DNA of 64,000 nucleotides from an uncultured Eubacterium sp. GTDB taxonomy: Bacteria; Bacillota; Clostridia; Lachnospirales; Lachnospiraceae. The stretch spans positions 190,068 through 254,067 of the forward strand of contig NZ_CALGRE010000045.1 of the NCBI RefSeq assembly GCF_937958975.1, in the 5' to 3' direction. The notes under the pieces were generated by a model. The model ran no database searches. It saw nothing but the letters and a program-made list of their open reading frames with translations, and had not been told where the DNA came from. The translations under genes were made by a program, and so were the position numbers. Positions 25,051-33,377 of this stretch are shown here, piece after piece (positions within the stretch are counted from its first letter, which is position 1; every line of letters starts with the position of its first letter).

Positions 25051-25389
25051 ATGGCTCCACACATGTATGAATTATATAAAAACGGAAGAATGGTTGGAAT
25101 TTACAGAAACAGCGAAATTGCAGAACTTCTTGACATAGAAACAAGTTATGTTATCAGATGCGCAAAGATGGGAACGATTATTGAAAAAGAATATGCAATC
25201 AAAAGAAGCAATCTTACATATCAAGAAGCACTAGAACTAAAGAAGCTACAGCCACAGCCGACATTAAAGAAAGAAACGAAAATAACACCGGTGAAACAAA
25301 AGAAAGAAAAATATAGCGCAGGACGTACATTCATGCTCCCGGATTGGAATGAGATAGAAAAGTTGAGAAAAGGCAAAAACAACAACTAA
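25051..25389 (+). CDS. Small DNA-binding-like early protein
   Basis: 112 aa from the ATG at 25051. The open frame extends back to a TTG at 24964 inside the previous gene, but the strong AAAGGAG site at ~24990 serves an ATG at 25001 in another frame, which encodes a 15-codon peptide ending 3 bp before 25051; translation may therefore be coupled through that leader. The core (YELYKNGRMVGIYRNSEIAELL... YVIRCAKMG) resembles the NUMOD-like helix-turn-helix of homing endonucleases. No nuclease domain. Confidence 0.55.
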   Translation: MAPHMYELYKNGRMVGIYRNSEIAELLDIETSYVIRCAKMGTIIEKEYAIKRSNLTYQEALELKKLQPQPTLKKETKITPVKQKKEKYSAGRTFMLPDWNEIEKLRKGKNNN

Positions 25390-25411
25390 AGCAATATATC
25401 ACGAAATGACA

Positions 25412-25432
25412 GCGGTACCAAACCGGTACCGC
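25412..25432. repeat. Perfect 8-bp hairpin
   Basis: GCGGTACC pairs with GGTACCGC around a 5-nt loop, directly in front of a GGGAGG ribosome site. It could affect translation of the methyltransferase. Confidence 0.5.
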
Positions 25433-25493
25433 AGGGAGGTGTAAAGATGAAAACGATATGAAAAAAAAGTGGCGCACAAGAAAGAGGTTAAAA

Positions 25494-26243
25494 ATGGCTA
25501 GTAAACAAAAATTGCTTCTTGGTGATAGTTACAAGTTAATCAAAGATAGACCGGATAATAGTATAGATTTAATTGTTACTGACCCGCCGTATGAAATAAA
25601 GAAAACCATAGCAGGTGGAGAAAGTGAACTTGCAAAATCAATTCAGAAAATGAACAACGAATTAAAACATGAAAATATTACAAAAGGCATATACGTAAAA
25701 ATATTAGATGATTTTATGAGAATCATGAAAAAACCAAATATTTACATATGGTGTAATGCGGAACAAATACCAATGTACATAGACTTTTTTGTAAATAAGC
25801 ATAACTGTAAAATGGATATTTTGATTTGGCAAAAGACGAATGCTGCACCAACGTTTAATAACAAGTATTTGACGGATAAAGAGTATTGTTTATATTTCCG
25901 AAAAGGGGGATTTTGTCAACCTAGGACATATTCCGATGCAAAAACGGTATATACACAGCCTATAAATATTACTGATAAGAAAATTTATAAACATCCGACC
26001 ATTAAACCGCTAAATATTATTAAAACAATAATTTCTAGCAGTGCTAGAGCTGGCGATGTTGTCTACGACCCTTTCATGGGCAGCGGCACAACTGGTGTAG
26101 CATGTAAAGAATTAGATTTAAATTTCATAGGAACAGAATTAAACGAAAAGTGGTTTAAGGTAGCGCAAGAAAGAATATTAGATACGGCTGTCAGTAGTAT
26201 CAATAATAATCAAACTACTATATATGATTTTTTTAAGAATTGA
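25494..26243 (+). CDS. DNA amino-methyltransferase (N4-C/N6-A, beta-type order)
   Basis: 249 aa from the ATG at 25494 (AGAGG upstream); an ATG at 25458 in frame is possible. The catalytic motif DPPY (30-33) comes first and the SAM-binding motif DPFMGSGTTG (about 196-205) near the C-terminus, the circular order of beta-group methyltransferases. It should methylate an exocyclic amino group in DNA. No restriction enzyme gene is next to it; orphan phage methyltransferases often protect phage DNA. Confidence 0.9.
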   Translation: MASKQKLLLGDSYKLIKDRPDNSIDLIVTDPPYEIKKTIAGGESELAKSIQKMNNELKHENITKGIYVKILDDFMRIMKKPNIYIWCNAEQIPMYIDFFVNKHNCKMDILIWQKTNAAPTFNNKYLTDKEYCLYFRKGGFCQPRTYSDAKTVYTQPINITDKKIYKHPTIKPLNIIKTIISSSARAGDVVYDPFMGSGTTGVACKELDLNFIGTELNEKWFKVAQERILDTAVSSINNNQTTIYDFFKN

Positions 26244-26254
26244 AGGGATAGAAC

Positions 26255-26332
26255 ATGAACAGAAATAAAAAAGACATACTGCTGTGGACAATAATACTCC
26301 TGATGATAGCAGTTGGAACAGTGATTAGATAG
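26255..26332 (+). CDS. 25-aa single-pass membrane peptide
   Basis: MNRNKKD is followed by a 17-residue hydrophobic helix and a short polar end. AAGGG lies 8 bp before the ATG. Such micro-membrane proteins are frequent in phage early operons. Confidence 0.5.
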   Translation: MNRNKKDILLWTIILLMIAVGTVIR

Positions 26333-26343
26333 AGAGGTGTAGA

Positions 26344-26806
26344 ATGGAGAGATTAACAAATCATCAAGGAATACCTTTAAAATGCTTTGGTTGTATAGAC
26401 GAAGATTATTGTGAAAATTTATGTGACCCATATGTAGAATGTGCAAAAAAAATTAGCAGAATACGAAGATACAAACCTTACCCCAGAGCAGATGATTGAG
26501 ATTGACAAGGCTTATTCAGAGATAGCAAAGGAACTGGAAGAACTGAAAAAGCAGTTACCACCTTGCAAGGCAGGAGATACAGTGCACTGGGTAAATAATC
26601 ATTATCGCACACATGGAGACTATAAAGTAGATGAGGAGAAAGTTGAATTATTAATCTTTGATGGGGAAGATTGGATTGCAGATATGGGCGGTTCTAAAGA
26701 TGGAATATTTGGTAAAACAGTATTCCTAACCAAAGAAGAAGCCGAAGGAAAGAAATGGAGAAATAAAAAAGATGTTAAAACCAAAAGTGGACGCAAAAGA
26801 ATTTGA
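26344..26806 (+). pseudogene. Early phage protein interrupted by a frameshift at an A8 tract
   Basis: The first frame (26344 to a stop at 26497) starts MERLTNHQG and has four Cys; at an A8 run (26444-26451) the continuing protein (KLAEYEDTNLTPEQMIEIDKAY...) is in the +1 frame. Together they make one familiar phage protein whose first half ends in KLAEYEDT. With seven A the frame would be whole. It may be a true loss, a sequencing error, or a gene rescued by transcriptional slippage. A free-standing start at GTG 26441 is unlikely. Confidence 0.7.
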
Positions 26807-27263
26807 AAAATTTGGATTTAAGCATTGTAAAGGAATATCAAAACAAATTGAGTGCTATTACCTATGTGTAGCAAAAGGAAACAAAATGCTTTTTGTGAGT
26901 AACGTTTGTTTTACTGTAAATGAATGGGAAGACGATGACACAAGAATACACAAAAGAGCAAATTGTAGATACAGAGATAATAGAACTTATTTAGATATTA
27001 TTTACGAACTGATTAAGGCTGATATGTTAGAAAGTGATATTAAAGAAAGTAAGATAGACAATATTAATATTACAAAAGAAATAGTTTACCGTTTTTCTAT
27101 TTTATCAGACCACGATAAAAATTCTGTATTGAGAAAACACTCTCAAATAAATTATAGCATTAATGAAGATATAAGTGTATTAATAGATGAATTGCAAGAG
27201 AATGAGCTAGAATGTGAATTTTTAAAGAGCATAAAAGAAATATCGCGAGGTATATGGGAATGA
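26772..27263 (+). CDS. Hypothetical early protein, 163 aa
   Basis: It begins MLKPKVDAKEFEKFGFK with GGAGAAATAAAAAAG before the ATG, and overlaps the preceding frame by 35 bp and the next gene by 10 bp. The first half is beta-rich with several Cys (CKGISKQIECYYLCVAKGNK); the second half is helical. The function is not recognised. Confidence 0.65.
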   Translation: MLKPKVDAKEFEKFGFKHCKGISKQIECYYLCVAKGNKMLFVSNVCFTVNEWEDDDTRIHKRANCRYRDNRTYLDIIYELIKADMLESDIKESKIDNINITKEIVYRFSILSDHDKNSVLRKHSQINYSINEDISVLIDELQENELECEFLKSIKEISRGIWE

Positions 27264-28024
27264 AAGCAGTTTTAAAATATCCAGGAGCGAAAAACAGATT
27301 AAGTAAGTGGATTAATAGTTACATACCAGAACATAAAGTATACGTTGAACTCTTTTTTGGAAGTGGCGGAGTGTTTTTCAACAAACCAAGATGTCACATT
27401 GAAACAATAAATGATTTGAATGATGAGGTTGTAAACTTTTTTAAAGTATTAAGAGAGCAACCGGAAGAATTGACAGAATTGATATATTATACACCTTTTT
27501 CTAGAACAGAGTATGATTCGGTTTACAAAGAGGAAAACAATATCAGTAATATAGAAAAGGCAAGAAGATATTGTGTTAGATGTTGGCAAGGATTTGGATG
27601 TGCAAATTTATACCATAATGGATTTAAAAGCGGTCAACAAACAAAATCACCAAACCCTGCAAGGGGATTTTCTAAGTTGCCAGACACATTGTTAGAAGCA
27701 GCGGAACGTTTAAGGGGAGTACAAATAGAAAATCTTCCGGCAACAGAACTAATTAGACGGTACGATACTGAAGATGTGTTCATGTATTGCGACCCACCAT
27801 ATTTGCACAGCACTAGAAAGAACTATTTGTACAAGCATGAAATGACAGATGATGAACATATTGAGTTGTTAGAATTGCTGATTAGACATCCAGGAAAAAT
27901 ATTATTATCAGGATATGACAATGAGTTATATAACGCTTTTCTTCAAGGCTGGAATAAGGTTCAAAAAAACACTCTGGCCGAAGGTGGTACGAAAAGAACA
28001 GAAACACTTTGGATGAATTACTAG
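27254..28024 (+). CDS. D12-class adenine-specific DNA methyltransferase (Dam-like)
   Basis: 256 aa with the alpha order: a KYPGAK SAM-binding start (8-13), motif I ELFFGSGGVFF (about 32-42), a target-recognition region, and catalytic CDPPY (179-183). It methylates adenine N6 in a short site, typically GATC-like, but the site cannot be read. This is the second methyltransferase of the prophage, with the opposite motif order to that at 25494. RBS GCGAGG lies before the ATG. Confidence 0.92.
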   Translation: MGMKAVLKYPGAKNRLSKWINSYIPEHKVYVELFFGSGGVFFNKPRCHIETINDLNDEVVNFFKVLREQPEELTELIYYTPFSRTEYDSVYKEENNISNIEKARRYCVRCWQGFGCANLYHNGFKSGQQTKSPNPARGFSKLPDTLLEAAERLRGVQIENLPATELIRRYDTEDVFMYCDPPYLHSTRKNYLYKHEMTDDEHIELLELLIRHPGKILLSGYDNELYNAFLQGWNKVQKNTLAEGGTKRTETLWMNY

Positions 28025-28072
28025 ATACAAATAAATACTCAGAAAAAAATAAAAGAAAGAGAGAGTGAGCGT

Positions 28073-28234
28073 ATGAGAACAGTAGATATAGCAGAAGTTA
28101 TCGCAGAAACAATAGAAAAAAAGATATTAGGAGAATGGAAACATGAAGGATATGCAGGGGGAGCATATGCAGACGGAGTTAGATGCGTTATTGATGATAA
28201 AGAGTATGTGATTGAAGTTAAAGAGGTGGAATAA
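28073..28234 (+). CDS. 53-aa early protein
   Basis: MRTVDIAEVIAETIEKK leads into a beta-rich end (CVIDDKEYVIEVKEVE). GAGAGAG lies before the ATG; the next gene starts 3 bp after the stop. Function unknown. Confidence 0.55.
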   Translation: MRTVDIAEVIAETIEKKILGEWKHEGYAGGAYADGVRCVIDDKEYVIEVKEVE

Positions 28235-28236
28235 AG

Positions 28237-28518
28237 ATGCAGAAAGCAAGTGGAAGTAGCACATGCCATAAAAATTGTGTTGTTTGCAATCGTAAGACAG
28301 GAAGTTATGAGGCTTGGTCTTATAAAGACGGAATAGAGATTAAAGTCCCGGTTTGTCATGAATGTAAAGAAAAAATAGGAATGTGTCTTGATTCAGCAAT
28401 GGATATACACTTAAAAGGTATAAGAGAATCTATAACTCATAGTGTAATTATAACTTATGATGAAAAATGTTTACAAGAAATACTGTTAGAAAGGAGACGA
28501 AATGCAGAAAGTATTTGA
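28237..28518 (+). CDS. Zinc-ribbon-like early protein
   Basis: 93 aa with CHKNCVVC near residues 10-17 and CHEC near 51-54, two Cys pairs suited to one zinc. The C-terminal half is helical. It overlaps the next gene by 17 bp. Function unknown. Confidence 0.6.
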   Translation: MQKASGSSTCHKNCVVCNRKTGSYEAWSYKDGIEIKVPVCHECKEKIGMCLDSAMDIHLKGIRESITHSVIITYDEKCLQEILLERRRNAESI

Positions 28519-28882
28519 AAAAATAAAAGAAAATATAAAAGCACTTGATAAATACCATGATGGAATCATAAGTGTCTATGAAGCAATCAAAATTGTTAAT
28601 AAAGTAGCTGAAGAACACAACAATGGCTGGATTCCGGTTGATGAGAGAATGCCACCTGAAGAAGATAGTATGTTTGCAAAGTATAAAGGTACAGATAAGT
28701 GGTCTAACGGAATGTTTGAGAAAACTTCTAAAACTGTGCAAGTAATTATTTCAGACCCAAAAGGCAAATGTGTGACACATGTTGCTCATACACTAGACGG
28801 AAAATGGAGCTGTGATTTACTTAAAATTAATAGCAACTACAAAATTACACATTGGCAGCCATTGCAAGAATCATGTTATTAG
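28502..28882 (+). CDS. DUF551-like phage protein
   Basis: 126 aa. The pattern NNGWIPVDERMPPE ... ITHWQPLQE is that of DUF551, common in phages and prophages with unknown role. An extra N-terminal helix (about 1-38) precedes it. AAAGGAGACGA lies before the ATG. Confidence 0.75.
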   Translation: MQKVFEKIKENIKALDKYHDGIISVYEAIKIVNKVAEEHNNGWIPVDERMPPEEDSMFAKYKGTDKWSNGMFEKTSKTVQVIISDPKGKCVTHVAHTLDGKWSCDLLKINSNYKITHWQPLQESCY

Positions 28883-28899
28883 CCGAAAGGAGACAAGGA

Positions 28900-29139
28900 G
28901 TGAGTAAAAAACCACCTCTCGGAGCATCACCGTCATGGTATGTAATTCCAAATAGAATTAAAGAATTATCGGAGGCAATTGCAAGATACACGGAACATGA
29001 ACGGATGGAAATAGATTTAGAAGTTACATCAATAATTAAGCAATGGGCAACGGAAATAAATTATTTATGTGATGCTTTAGATGAAATTCAAAAAATCAAG
29101 AAAGAGAGTGATAAGAATGAAAGAACAAGAAGCAATTGA
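28900..29139 (+). CDS. Hypothetical early protein, 79 aa
   Basis: The GTG at 28900 follows AAAGGAGACAAGGA; an upstream in-frame ATG at 28852 lies inside the previous gene without a site. SKKPPLGASPSWYVIPNRIKEL then two helices. This N-terminus (PPLG..P..V...RI..L) is a familiar small phage family, function unknown. Confidence 0.65.
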   Translation: MSKKPPLGASPSWYVIPNRIKELSEAIARYTEHERMEIDLEVTSIIKQWATEINYLCDALDEIQKIKKESDKNERTRSN

Positions 29140-29402
29140 GTTATTAAAAAAGGCGGCACCAATAATTCCAATGTCCCAGACAAAATATAATCAGTTCATT
29201 GATGCGGTAAATATGGGAATTGACGTATTAGAAAAGCAGATAGCAAAAAGACCAGATTATGAGGGTGATGGATATGCAGATGGTGAGATGGTGTATGACA
29301 CTTGGATATGCCCTTGTTGTGAAAAAAAGATACGAAGTTGACTACGACGAATACGATTACTGTCCAAATTGCGGACAAAAAATAGATTGGAGTGATATTT
29401 GA
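29117..29402 (+). pseudogene. Zinc-ribbon phage protein split by a frameshift at an A7 tract
   Basis: The first frame (29117-29341) has MKEQEAIELLKKAAP and ends soon after CPCC. Past the A7 run (about 29324-29330) the +1 frame continues EVDYDEYDYCPNCGQKIDW to the TGA at 29402, giving the second CPNC half of a zinc ribbon. With six A the two halves join. As at 26444, one extra A breaks the gene. Confidence 0.72.
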
Positions 29403-29521
29403 TGAGCAATGCAGATAAAAGAAATATTGATTCAAGAAGGGAAAGAGGTAATCGGAATACAAAAGACTTATATAGAATACTGGCCAACATAGTAGGAGAA
29501 GAATCGGCAAAAGAAAAATGA
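29402..29521 (+). CDS. 39-aa basic early protein
   Basis: Starts within the TGA of the preceding frame (TGATG). MSNADKRNIDSRRERGNRN... is Arg/Asn-rich, ending EESAKEK. The tight overlap suggests that the frame upstream is, or was, translated to 29402. Confidence 0.45.
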   Translation: MSNADKRNIDSRRERGNRNTKDLYRILANIVGEESAKEK

Positions 29522-29551
29522 AAGAATTTGGATTTGAGCAGGAGGTAAGAA

Positions 29552-29728
29552 ATGGAACTAAGTAGAGCAAGATACATTTTTTTAAATATTGAATCAGATG
29601 ATTATACCGCCAAAGAAAAAGGACTGGCAATTAAAACGATTATTGAAAAGCCTACACACAATAGTATCAATAAAAAACAAATCCTTAAAGTATTAGAGTG
29701 GTTATTTTATCAACACTTTAATATTTAA
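29552..29728 (+). CDS. 58-aa early protein
   Basis: MELSRARYIFLNIES..., helical, preceded by CAGGAGG. The phage-type segment EKGLAIKTIIE suggests a helical pair. Function unknown. Confidence 0.55.
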   Translation: MELSRARYIFLNIESDDYTAKEKGLAIKTIIEKPTHNSINKKQILKVLEWLFYQHFNI

Positions 29729-29747
29729 GAAAAGGAAGGTGGATTAG

Positions 29748-30416
29748 ATGAACAATAGACATTTATATAAAGCAAAACGTGTAAGAGGTGGAAAGTGGAT
29801 AGAAGGAACTTATACGCATGGTTTTGAATATAAGAGCATAGGTGGTGTTACAACATTTATAGAAAATCACTGTATAACTGCAAAGAATGGATATATATGC
29901 GAAATAGACCCGATAACGCTTTGTCAGGGAACAGGACGAGAAGACGAATGGGAAAATGATGTTTTTGAGTACGACGAAAAACGATACATAATTGTATACA
30001 GCGCAGAAGAAGCAATGTGGGTCGCAGTAACACCGCTGCCGTGGGATGATGGTAACGTTGCATTGTCAAAGATTTCAGAGAAATATTACAAGAAGCTTGG
30101 AAATGCAATAGACAATCCGGAATTGTTAAAAGTAGAACGTGAAAATAACAAAAAAGGAAGATTATTAGATGAAAGAGCGGTAATAAAAGCAGTAAGAAAG
30201 CATACAAACAAGTACGGTGCATTAGATAATGATATTTCAAACATTCTGAAAGAAATAACAGCGGCTTATGATGTAGACAAAGTTACAGAACAAATATCAA
30301 ACAGTGGATTTTATATGCAAGCAGGAAGAAGTCAGGGGAAAAGTATGTTTTGCAAAATACTATCAGACTATAGAAGAAAAATAATAAATATTGTAGAAGA
30401 GGGGGGTGTAAAGTGA
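29748..30416 (+). CDS. YopX-like phage protein with extra C-terminal domain
   Basis: 222 aa. The first ~120 residues follow the YopX family (LYKAKRVRGGKWIEGTY ... IDPITLCQGTG ... ENDVFEYDEKRYIIVY), though the usual GD.V core is altered. The last ~85 residues form a helical domain not usual for YopX (ERAVIKAVRKHTNKYG...). AAGGAAGG precedes the ATG. Function of the family is unknown. Confidence 0.7.
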   Translation: MNNRHLYKAKRVRGGKWIEGTYTHGFEYKSIGGVTTFIENHCITAKNGYICEIDPITLCQGTGREDEWENDVFEYDEKRYIIVYSAEEAMWVAVTPLPWDDGNVALSKISEKYYKKLGNAIDNPELLKVERENNKKGRLLDERAVIKAVRKHTNKYGALDNDISNILKEITAAYDVDKVTEQISNSGFYMQAGRSQGKSMFCKILSDYRRKIINIVEEGGVK

Positions 30417-30619
30417 TGGACGAACTATTAAAGAAGGTAAAGAGTGCATTTCATGAAGAACATGGAGAAGGTGCAAAAATTGAAGAATGGGACAAGCTGG
30501 TGTTTGAATTAAACGATTCCACTTTAATTTTAAGCTGCAAAGATGGAATGCTGAAAGAAGAAATCTTAGAAGGAAAACCCATTAGGGTGGATTACACAAC
30601 AGGATTTTTTGAACGGTGA
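30413..30619 (+). CDS. 68-aa early protein
   Basis: MMDELLKKVKSAFHEEHGEG begins a small acidic alpha/beta protein ending RVDYTTGFFER. It overlaps the previous stop by 4 bp with a GGGGGG-rich site. Function unknown. Confidence 0.55.
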   Translation: MMDELLKKVKSAFHEEHGEGAKIEEWDKLVFELNDSTLILSCKDGMLKEEILEGKPIRVDYTTGFFER

Positions 30620-30622
30620 TTT

Positions 30623-30919
30623 ATGATACATGAATTAAAAATAGAAGATGATTATGCCTTAAAAGTTGTCACAAACGAGAAAACTTTTGAGATACGGTTC
30701 AATGACAGAGATTATAAAAAAGGTGATTATATCCGCTTTTTGCCGGTGGGCGAAAAATTTAGAAATATCGTAGCGGCAGAAATAAAAGACAAGATATATA
30801 AAATTACATATGTACTGACACACGAAGATTTTCCAAAGGGAATCAAAGAAGATTATGCGGTGATTGCGATAAAAGAAGCGACATTGCAGGAAATCAGAAA
30901 CGAAACAGCGCAGCAGTAA
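30623..30919 (+). CDS. DUF3850/ASCH-like protein
   Basis: 98 aa: IHELKI ... KTFEIRFNDRDYKKGDYIRFLPV ... ITYVLTHEDF ... YAVIAIKEA matches the PUA-like ASCH/DUF3850 fold, thought to bind RNA or modified bases. Common in phage early regions. Confidence 0.75.
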   Translation: MIHELKIEDDYALKVVTNEKTFEIRFNDRDYKKGDYIRFLPVGEKFRNIVAAEIKDKIYKITYVLTHEDFPKGIKEDYAVIAIKEATLQEIRNETAQQ

Positions 30920-30930
30920 GGAGAATGGAA

Positions 30931-31095
30931 ATGAAAAAAATAAGAAGACGAGGAAAGAAACCAAACGCATTCCAAAGAGTTGGAATCATGAAAAACGGAC
31001 TATTTCCGGATGATTATGTTGTTATAAAAGACACAGTAGAGAGTCTTTACATAAAACATAAAGATACCAACAAGGTGCAGGAAATCAGATATTAA
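30931..31095 (+). CDS. 54-aa basic early protein
   Basis: MKKIRRRGKKPNAFQRVG, then a beta-rich part. AAGGAG lies before the ATG. It is the last gene of the early operon, 7 bp before the terminator. Function unknown. Confidence 0.5.
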   Translation: MKKIRRRGKKPNAFQRVGIMKNGLFPDDYVVIKDTVESLYIKHKDTNKVQEIRY

Positions 31096-31101
31096 TAAGA
31101 A

Positions 31102-31156
31102 CATTTACATAGAAGAAACAGTGAAAAAAGCATCTTTCTTCTATGTAAATGCTTTT
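31102..31156 (+). terminator. Terminator of the early operon
   Basis: A 17-bp stem (31102-31118 with 31135-31151) followed by six T. Confidence 0.88.
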
Positions 31157-31224
31157 TTATACCCATCCTTTTCCGTCCTCGTAATGAGTAGTAACATCTC
31201 GACTATTTTTAAAAAGGTAATGAT

Positions 31225-32208
31225 ATGCAGAAAACAAGACACAAAATAAAATATAAAGATAATTACAATCCTGAGAACATATATCAAGAAGATTTTGATA
31301 AATACATACACAAAAAATCACTACACAGATTTATAAAAGATAATCCGGATATCGTTGATTTTGAGAAAGAATACAAAAAGCAGCAGGAAAGACTTGAAGA
31401 AGCAGAAACAGAACGTTTCATCAGAGAAAAAAGAATCAACGGAGTTTACAGAACAAAAACAACAAAAGCGGGAAATCAATTAGAGATTGACATATATCCG
31501 AGTTTTCAGTTTGCAATAGACGTCCCGAAGGAGAACAAAGGGGGAACGACCAGCCCGGCGCAAAAGAATTTAAATAATAAAAAAGCACAGAGGTATTTAG
31601 TTGCTCTTATCAACTGCAACTTCGGACAGGGGGATTACTGGTGTACATGGACTTATAGCAATGAAAACATACCAAGCGACATAAAGCGCGCACAAAGAGA
31701 CATGGTCAATTTCATTAAGCGTATCAAGACATATAGAAAGCGAAAGAAACTCGGAGAGTTTAAATATCTTTACATCACAGAGTATGACGAAGAAATAAAT
31801 AAAAAGACCGGAAAGAAAAAGACAAGGGTACATCATCATATGCTGTGCACTGGGGATATGGACAGAAACGACCTTGAAAAAATCTGGAAAAAAGGAAAGA
31901 GGAATCAGACAAGAATTATTGAACCAGACAGTGACACACACCTTGCAGGAATGGGAAACTATATCACAAAAGACCCAAAGGGAAAGAAACGCTGGTCATC
32001 ATCAATGAATCTTACGAAACCAACAGTGACAAAATCATACAGCAGATTTAAGAAACGCACAGTAGAAAAAATGGTAAAACAGTATGATGAATTGGAACAG
32101 CAGATAACAAAGCAGTACCCAGAGTACGAGTTTGTAGACGCAGAAGTAAACATCAACAAAGTAAACGGCGGATTTTATATCTATGCAAGAATGGTGAGAA
32201 AGGAATAA
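31225..32208 (+). CDS. HUH-type rolling-circle replication initiator-like protein
   Basis: 327 aa. KTRVHHHMLCTG (HHH at 203-205) gives the metal-binding His cluster, and GMGNYITKD places Tyr246 as the likely nucleophile, the order seen in ssDNA-phage and plasmid Rep proteins and in the Rep-like proteins of some Clostridia prophages. An upstream ITEYDEE strand fits motif I. It would nick one strand at an origin. It stands after the early terminator, with no helicase or primase nearby. Confidence 0.72.
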   Translation: MQKTRHKIKYKDNYNPENIYQEDFDKYIHKKSLHRFIKDNPDIVDFEKEYKKQQERLEEAETERFIREKRINGVYRTKTTKAGNQLEIDIYPSFQFAIDVPKENKGGTTSPAQKNLNNKKAQRYLVALINCNFGQGDYWCTWTYSNENIPSDIKRAQRDMVNFIKRIKTYRKRKKLGEFKYLYITEYDEEINKKTGKKKTRVHHHMLCTGDMDRNDLEKIWKKGKRNQTRIIEPDSDTHLAGMGNYITKDPKGKKRWSSSMNLTKPTVTKSYSRFKKRTVEKMVKQYDELEQQITKQYPEYEFVDAEVNINKVNGGFYIYARMVRKE

Positions 32209-32213
32209 GAGAC

Positions 32214-32501
32214 ATGAACAAATTGAGTAAAGAGAGATATTTAGAATTAAAATACTTTTGCAGACAGTACAGTAAAAAGAAAACTATACAAAATAATAAC
32301 ACCGCAGCAGGACGAAGAGCAAAGTGTGATGTCAATCTGATTGAAGAGATTGTGAAGCGGAAAGCAAAAGGGTTTGAACAACAAATGCTTAGAAATATTA
32401 CTATGGGTACACCCTGGGAAGCATTGAATGCACCGTGCGGAAGACGAAAGTTTTATGAGACACGAAAAAAAATATTTATAGGAATAGCGGAATTTAGATA
32501 A
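32214..32501 (+). CDS. Phage protein near terminase, 95 aa
   Basis: Helical and basic, with a conserved-looking C-terminus TPWEALNAPCGRRKFYETRKKIF. Genes of this kind regularly lie just before HNH/terminase genes in Clostridia phages. Its role is unknown; a late-gene regulator is possible. Confidence 0.6.
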   Translation: MNKLSKERYLELKYFCRQYSKKKTIQNNNTAAGRRAKCDVNLIEEIVKRKAKGFEQQMLRNITMGTPWEALNAPCGRRKFYETRKKIFIGIAEFR

Positions 32502-32628
32502 AAGGGTAACTCAAGGCACCAACAAATGTGTTATACAAAATATAGGCATAGATTACCTCCTTATAAACAAATTATTGCATGAAGGGGAGAGGAGTTTGGT
32601 ACCTTTCCCCTTTGCAGGGAGAAACGGC

Positions 32629-32979
32629 ATGGAGTTAGAACAGATTGTTGATGCTATCAATACAGGGAAAGCATATAGGATTTATAAAACAAAAGAATGG
32701 ATAAGGTTGCGAGAAGAGGTGTTAATGGAATGTCACTATGAATGTCAGCATTGCAAAAGCAAAGGGATAATCAGAATGGCGCAGACTGTTCATCACGTCC
32801 GACATGTAGATAAATATCCGGGTCTTGCGTTTAGTAAATATTATATTGACAAAGATGGACAGCAACAAAGAAATCTTATACCACTGTGTAACAAATGCCA
32901 CAATGAAGAACATGACAGGTTTAAATTTAAGAAAAGAAAAAGAGAAAAGAAAAAACCTCTGACAGAAGAATTTTGGTAG
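32629..32979 (+). CDS. HNH endonuclease of the packaging module
   Basis: 116 aa from the ATG at 32629 (AGGGAG upstream). CQHC and CNKC hold structural zinc; AQTVHHVRHVDKYP and LIPLCNKCHNEEH give the H-N-H site. HNH proteins next to terminase aid DNA cleavage at packaging in HK97-like phages. Confidence 0.88.
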   Translation: MELEQIVDAINTGKAYRIYKTKEWIRLREEVLMECHYECQHCKSKGIIRMAQTVHHVRHVDKYPGLAFSKYYIDKDGQQQRNLIPLCNKCHNEEHDRFKFKKRKREKKKPLTEEFW

Positions 32980-33086
32980 CCCCCCACTCCCCAAACCCCT
33001 AAAAAATGAGGGGGTCGCACAACGGGAAAGGGAGCTATGAGTTTAGAGATTTTTTTAAAAACAGAAAAAAAGTGGGTGATTTTTAT

Positions 33087-33377
33087 ATGGCAAACATCAC
33101 AAAAGCAGAACGCGAAAAACGAAAAACAAAAAAAACAATACTTAAAAGTATTGAGAAATTAAACCTTACTGAAAAGTATTATTTTGACCAGGTTGACGAA
33201 TATATGCGATATTATGATGATTTGCAAAGAATTAACACTGAATTATCTAACAAATTTAGCTCAGAACTTAGCAAAGAAAAGAGGCAAATCACAAAAGAAA
33301 TGAGAAATATTTTAAGATTTCTAAGACTTGACCCAGGAGGGAAAAGGGAAGTAGATGAAGGCACACCGGAATTATAG
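33087..33377 (+). CDS. terS: Terminase small subunit, P27 family
   Basis: 96 aa from the ATG at 33087, preceded by GGGTGAT. A basic helix (AEREKRKTKKTIL) is followed by EKYYFDQVDEYMRYYDDLQRINTEL and a second helix pair ending LRLDPGGK, as in P27-type small terminases that bind the pac/cos DNA. It overlaps terL by 23 bp. Confidence 0.8.
   Translation: MANITKAEREKRKTKKTILKSIEKLNLTEKYYFDQVDEYMRYYDDLQRINTELSNKFSSELSKEKRQITKEMRNILRFLRLDPGGKREVDEGTPEL

Noticed and set aside
26441..26806. A separate gene starting at GTG 26441
   Set aside because: No ribosome site; its sequence continues the upstream frame across an A8 tract, so a frameshifted single gene explains it better.
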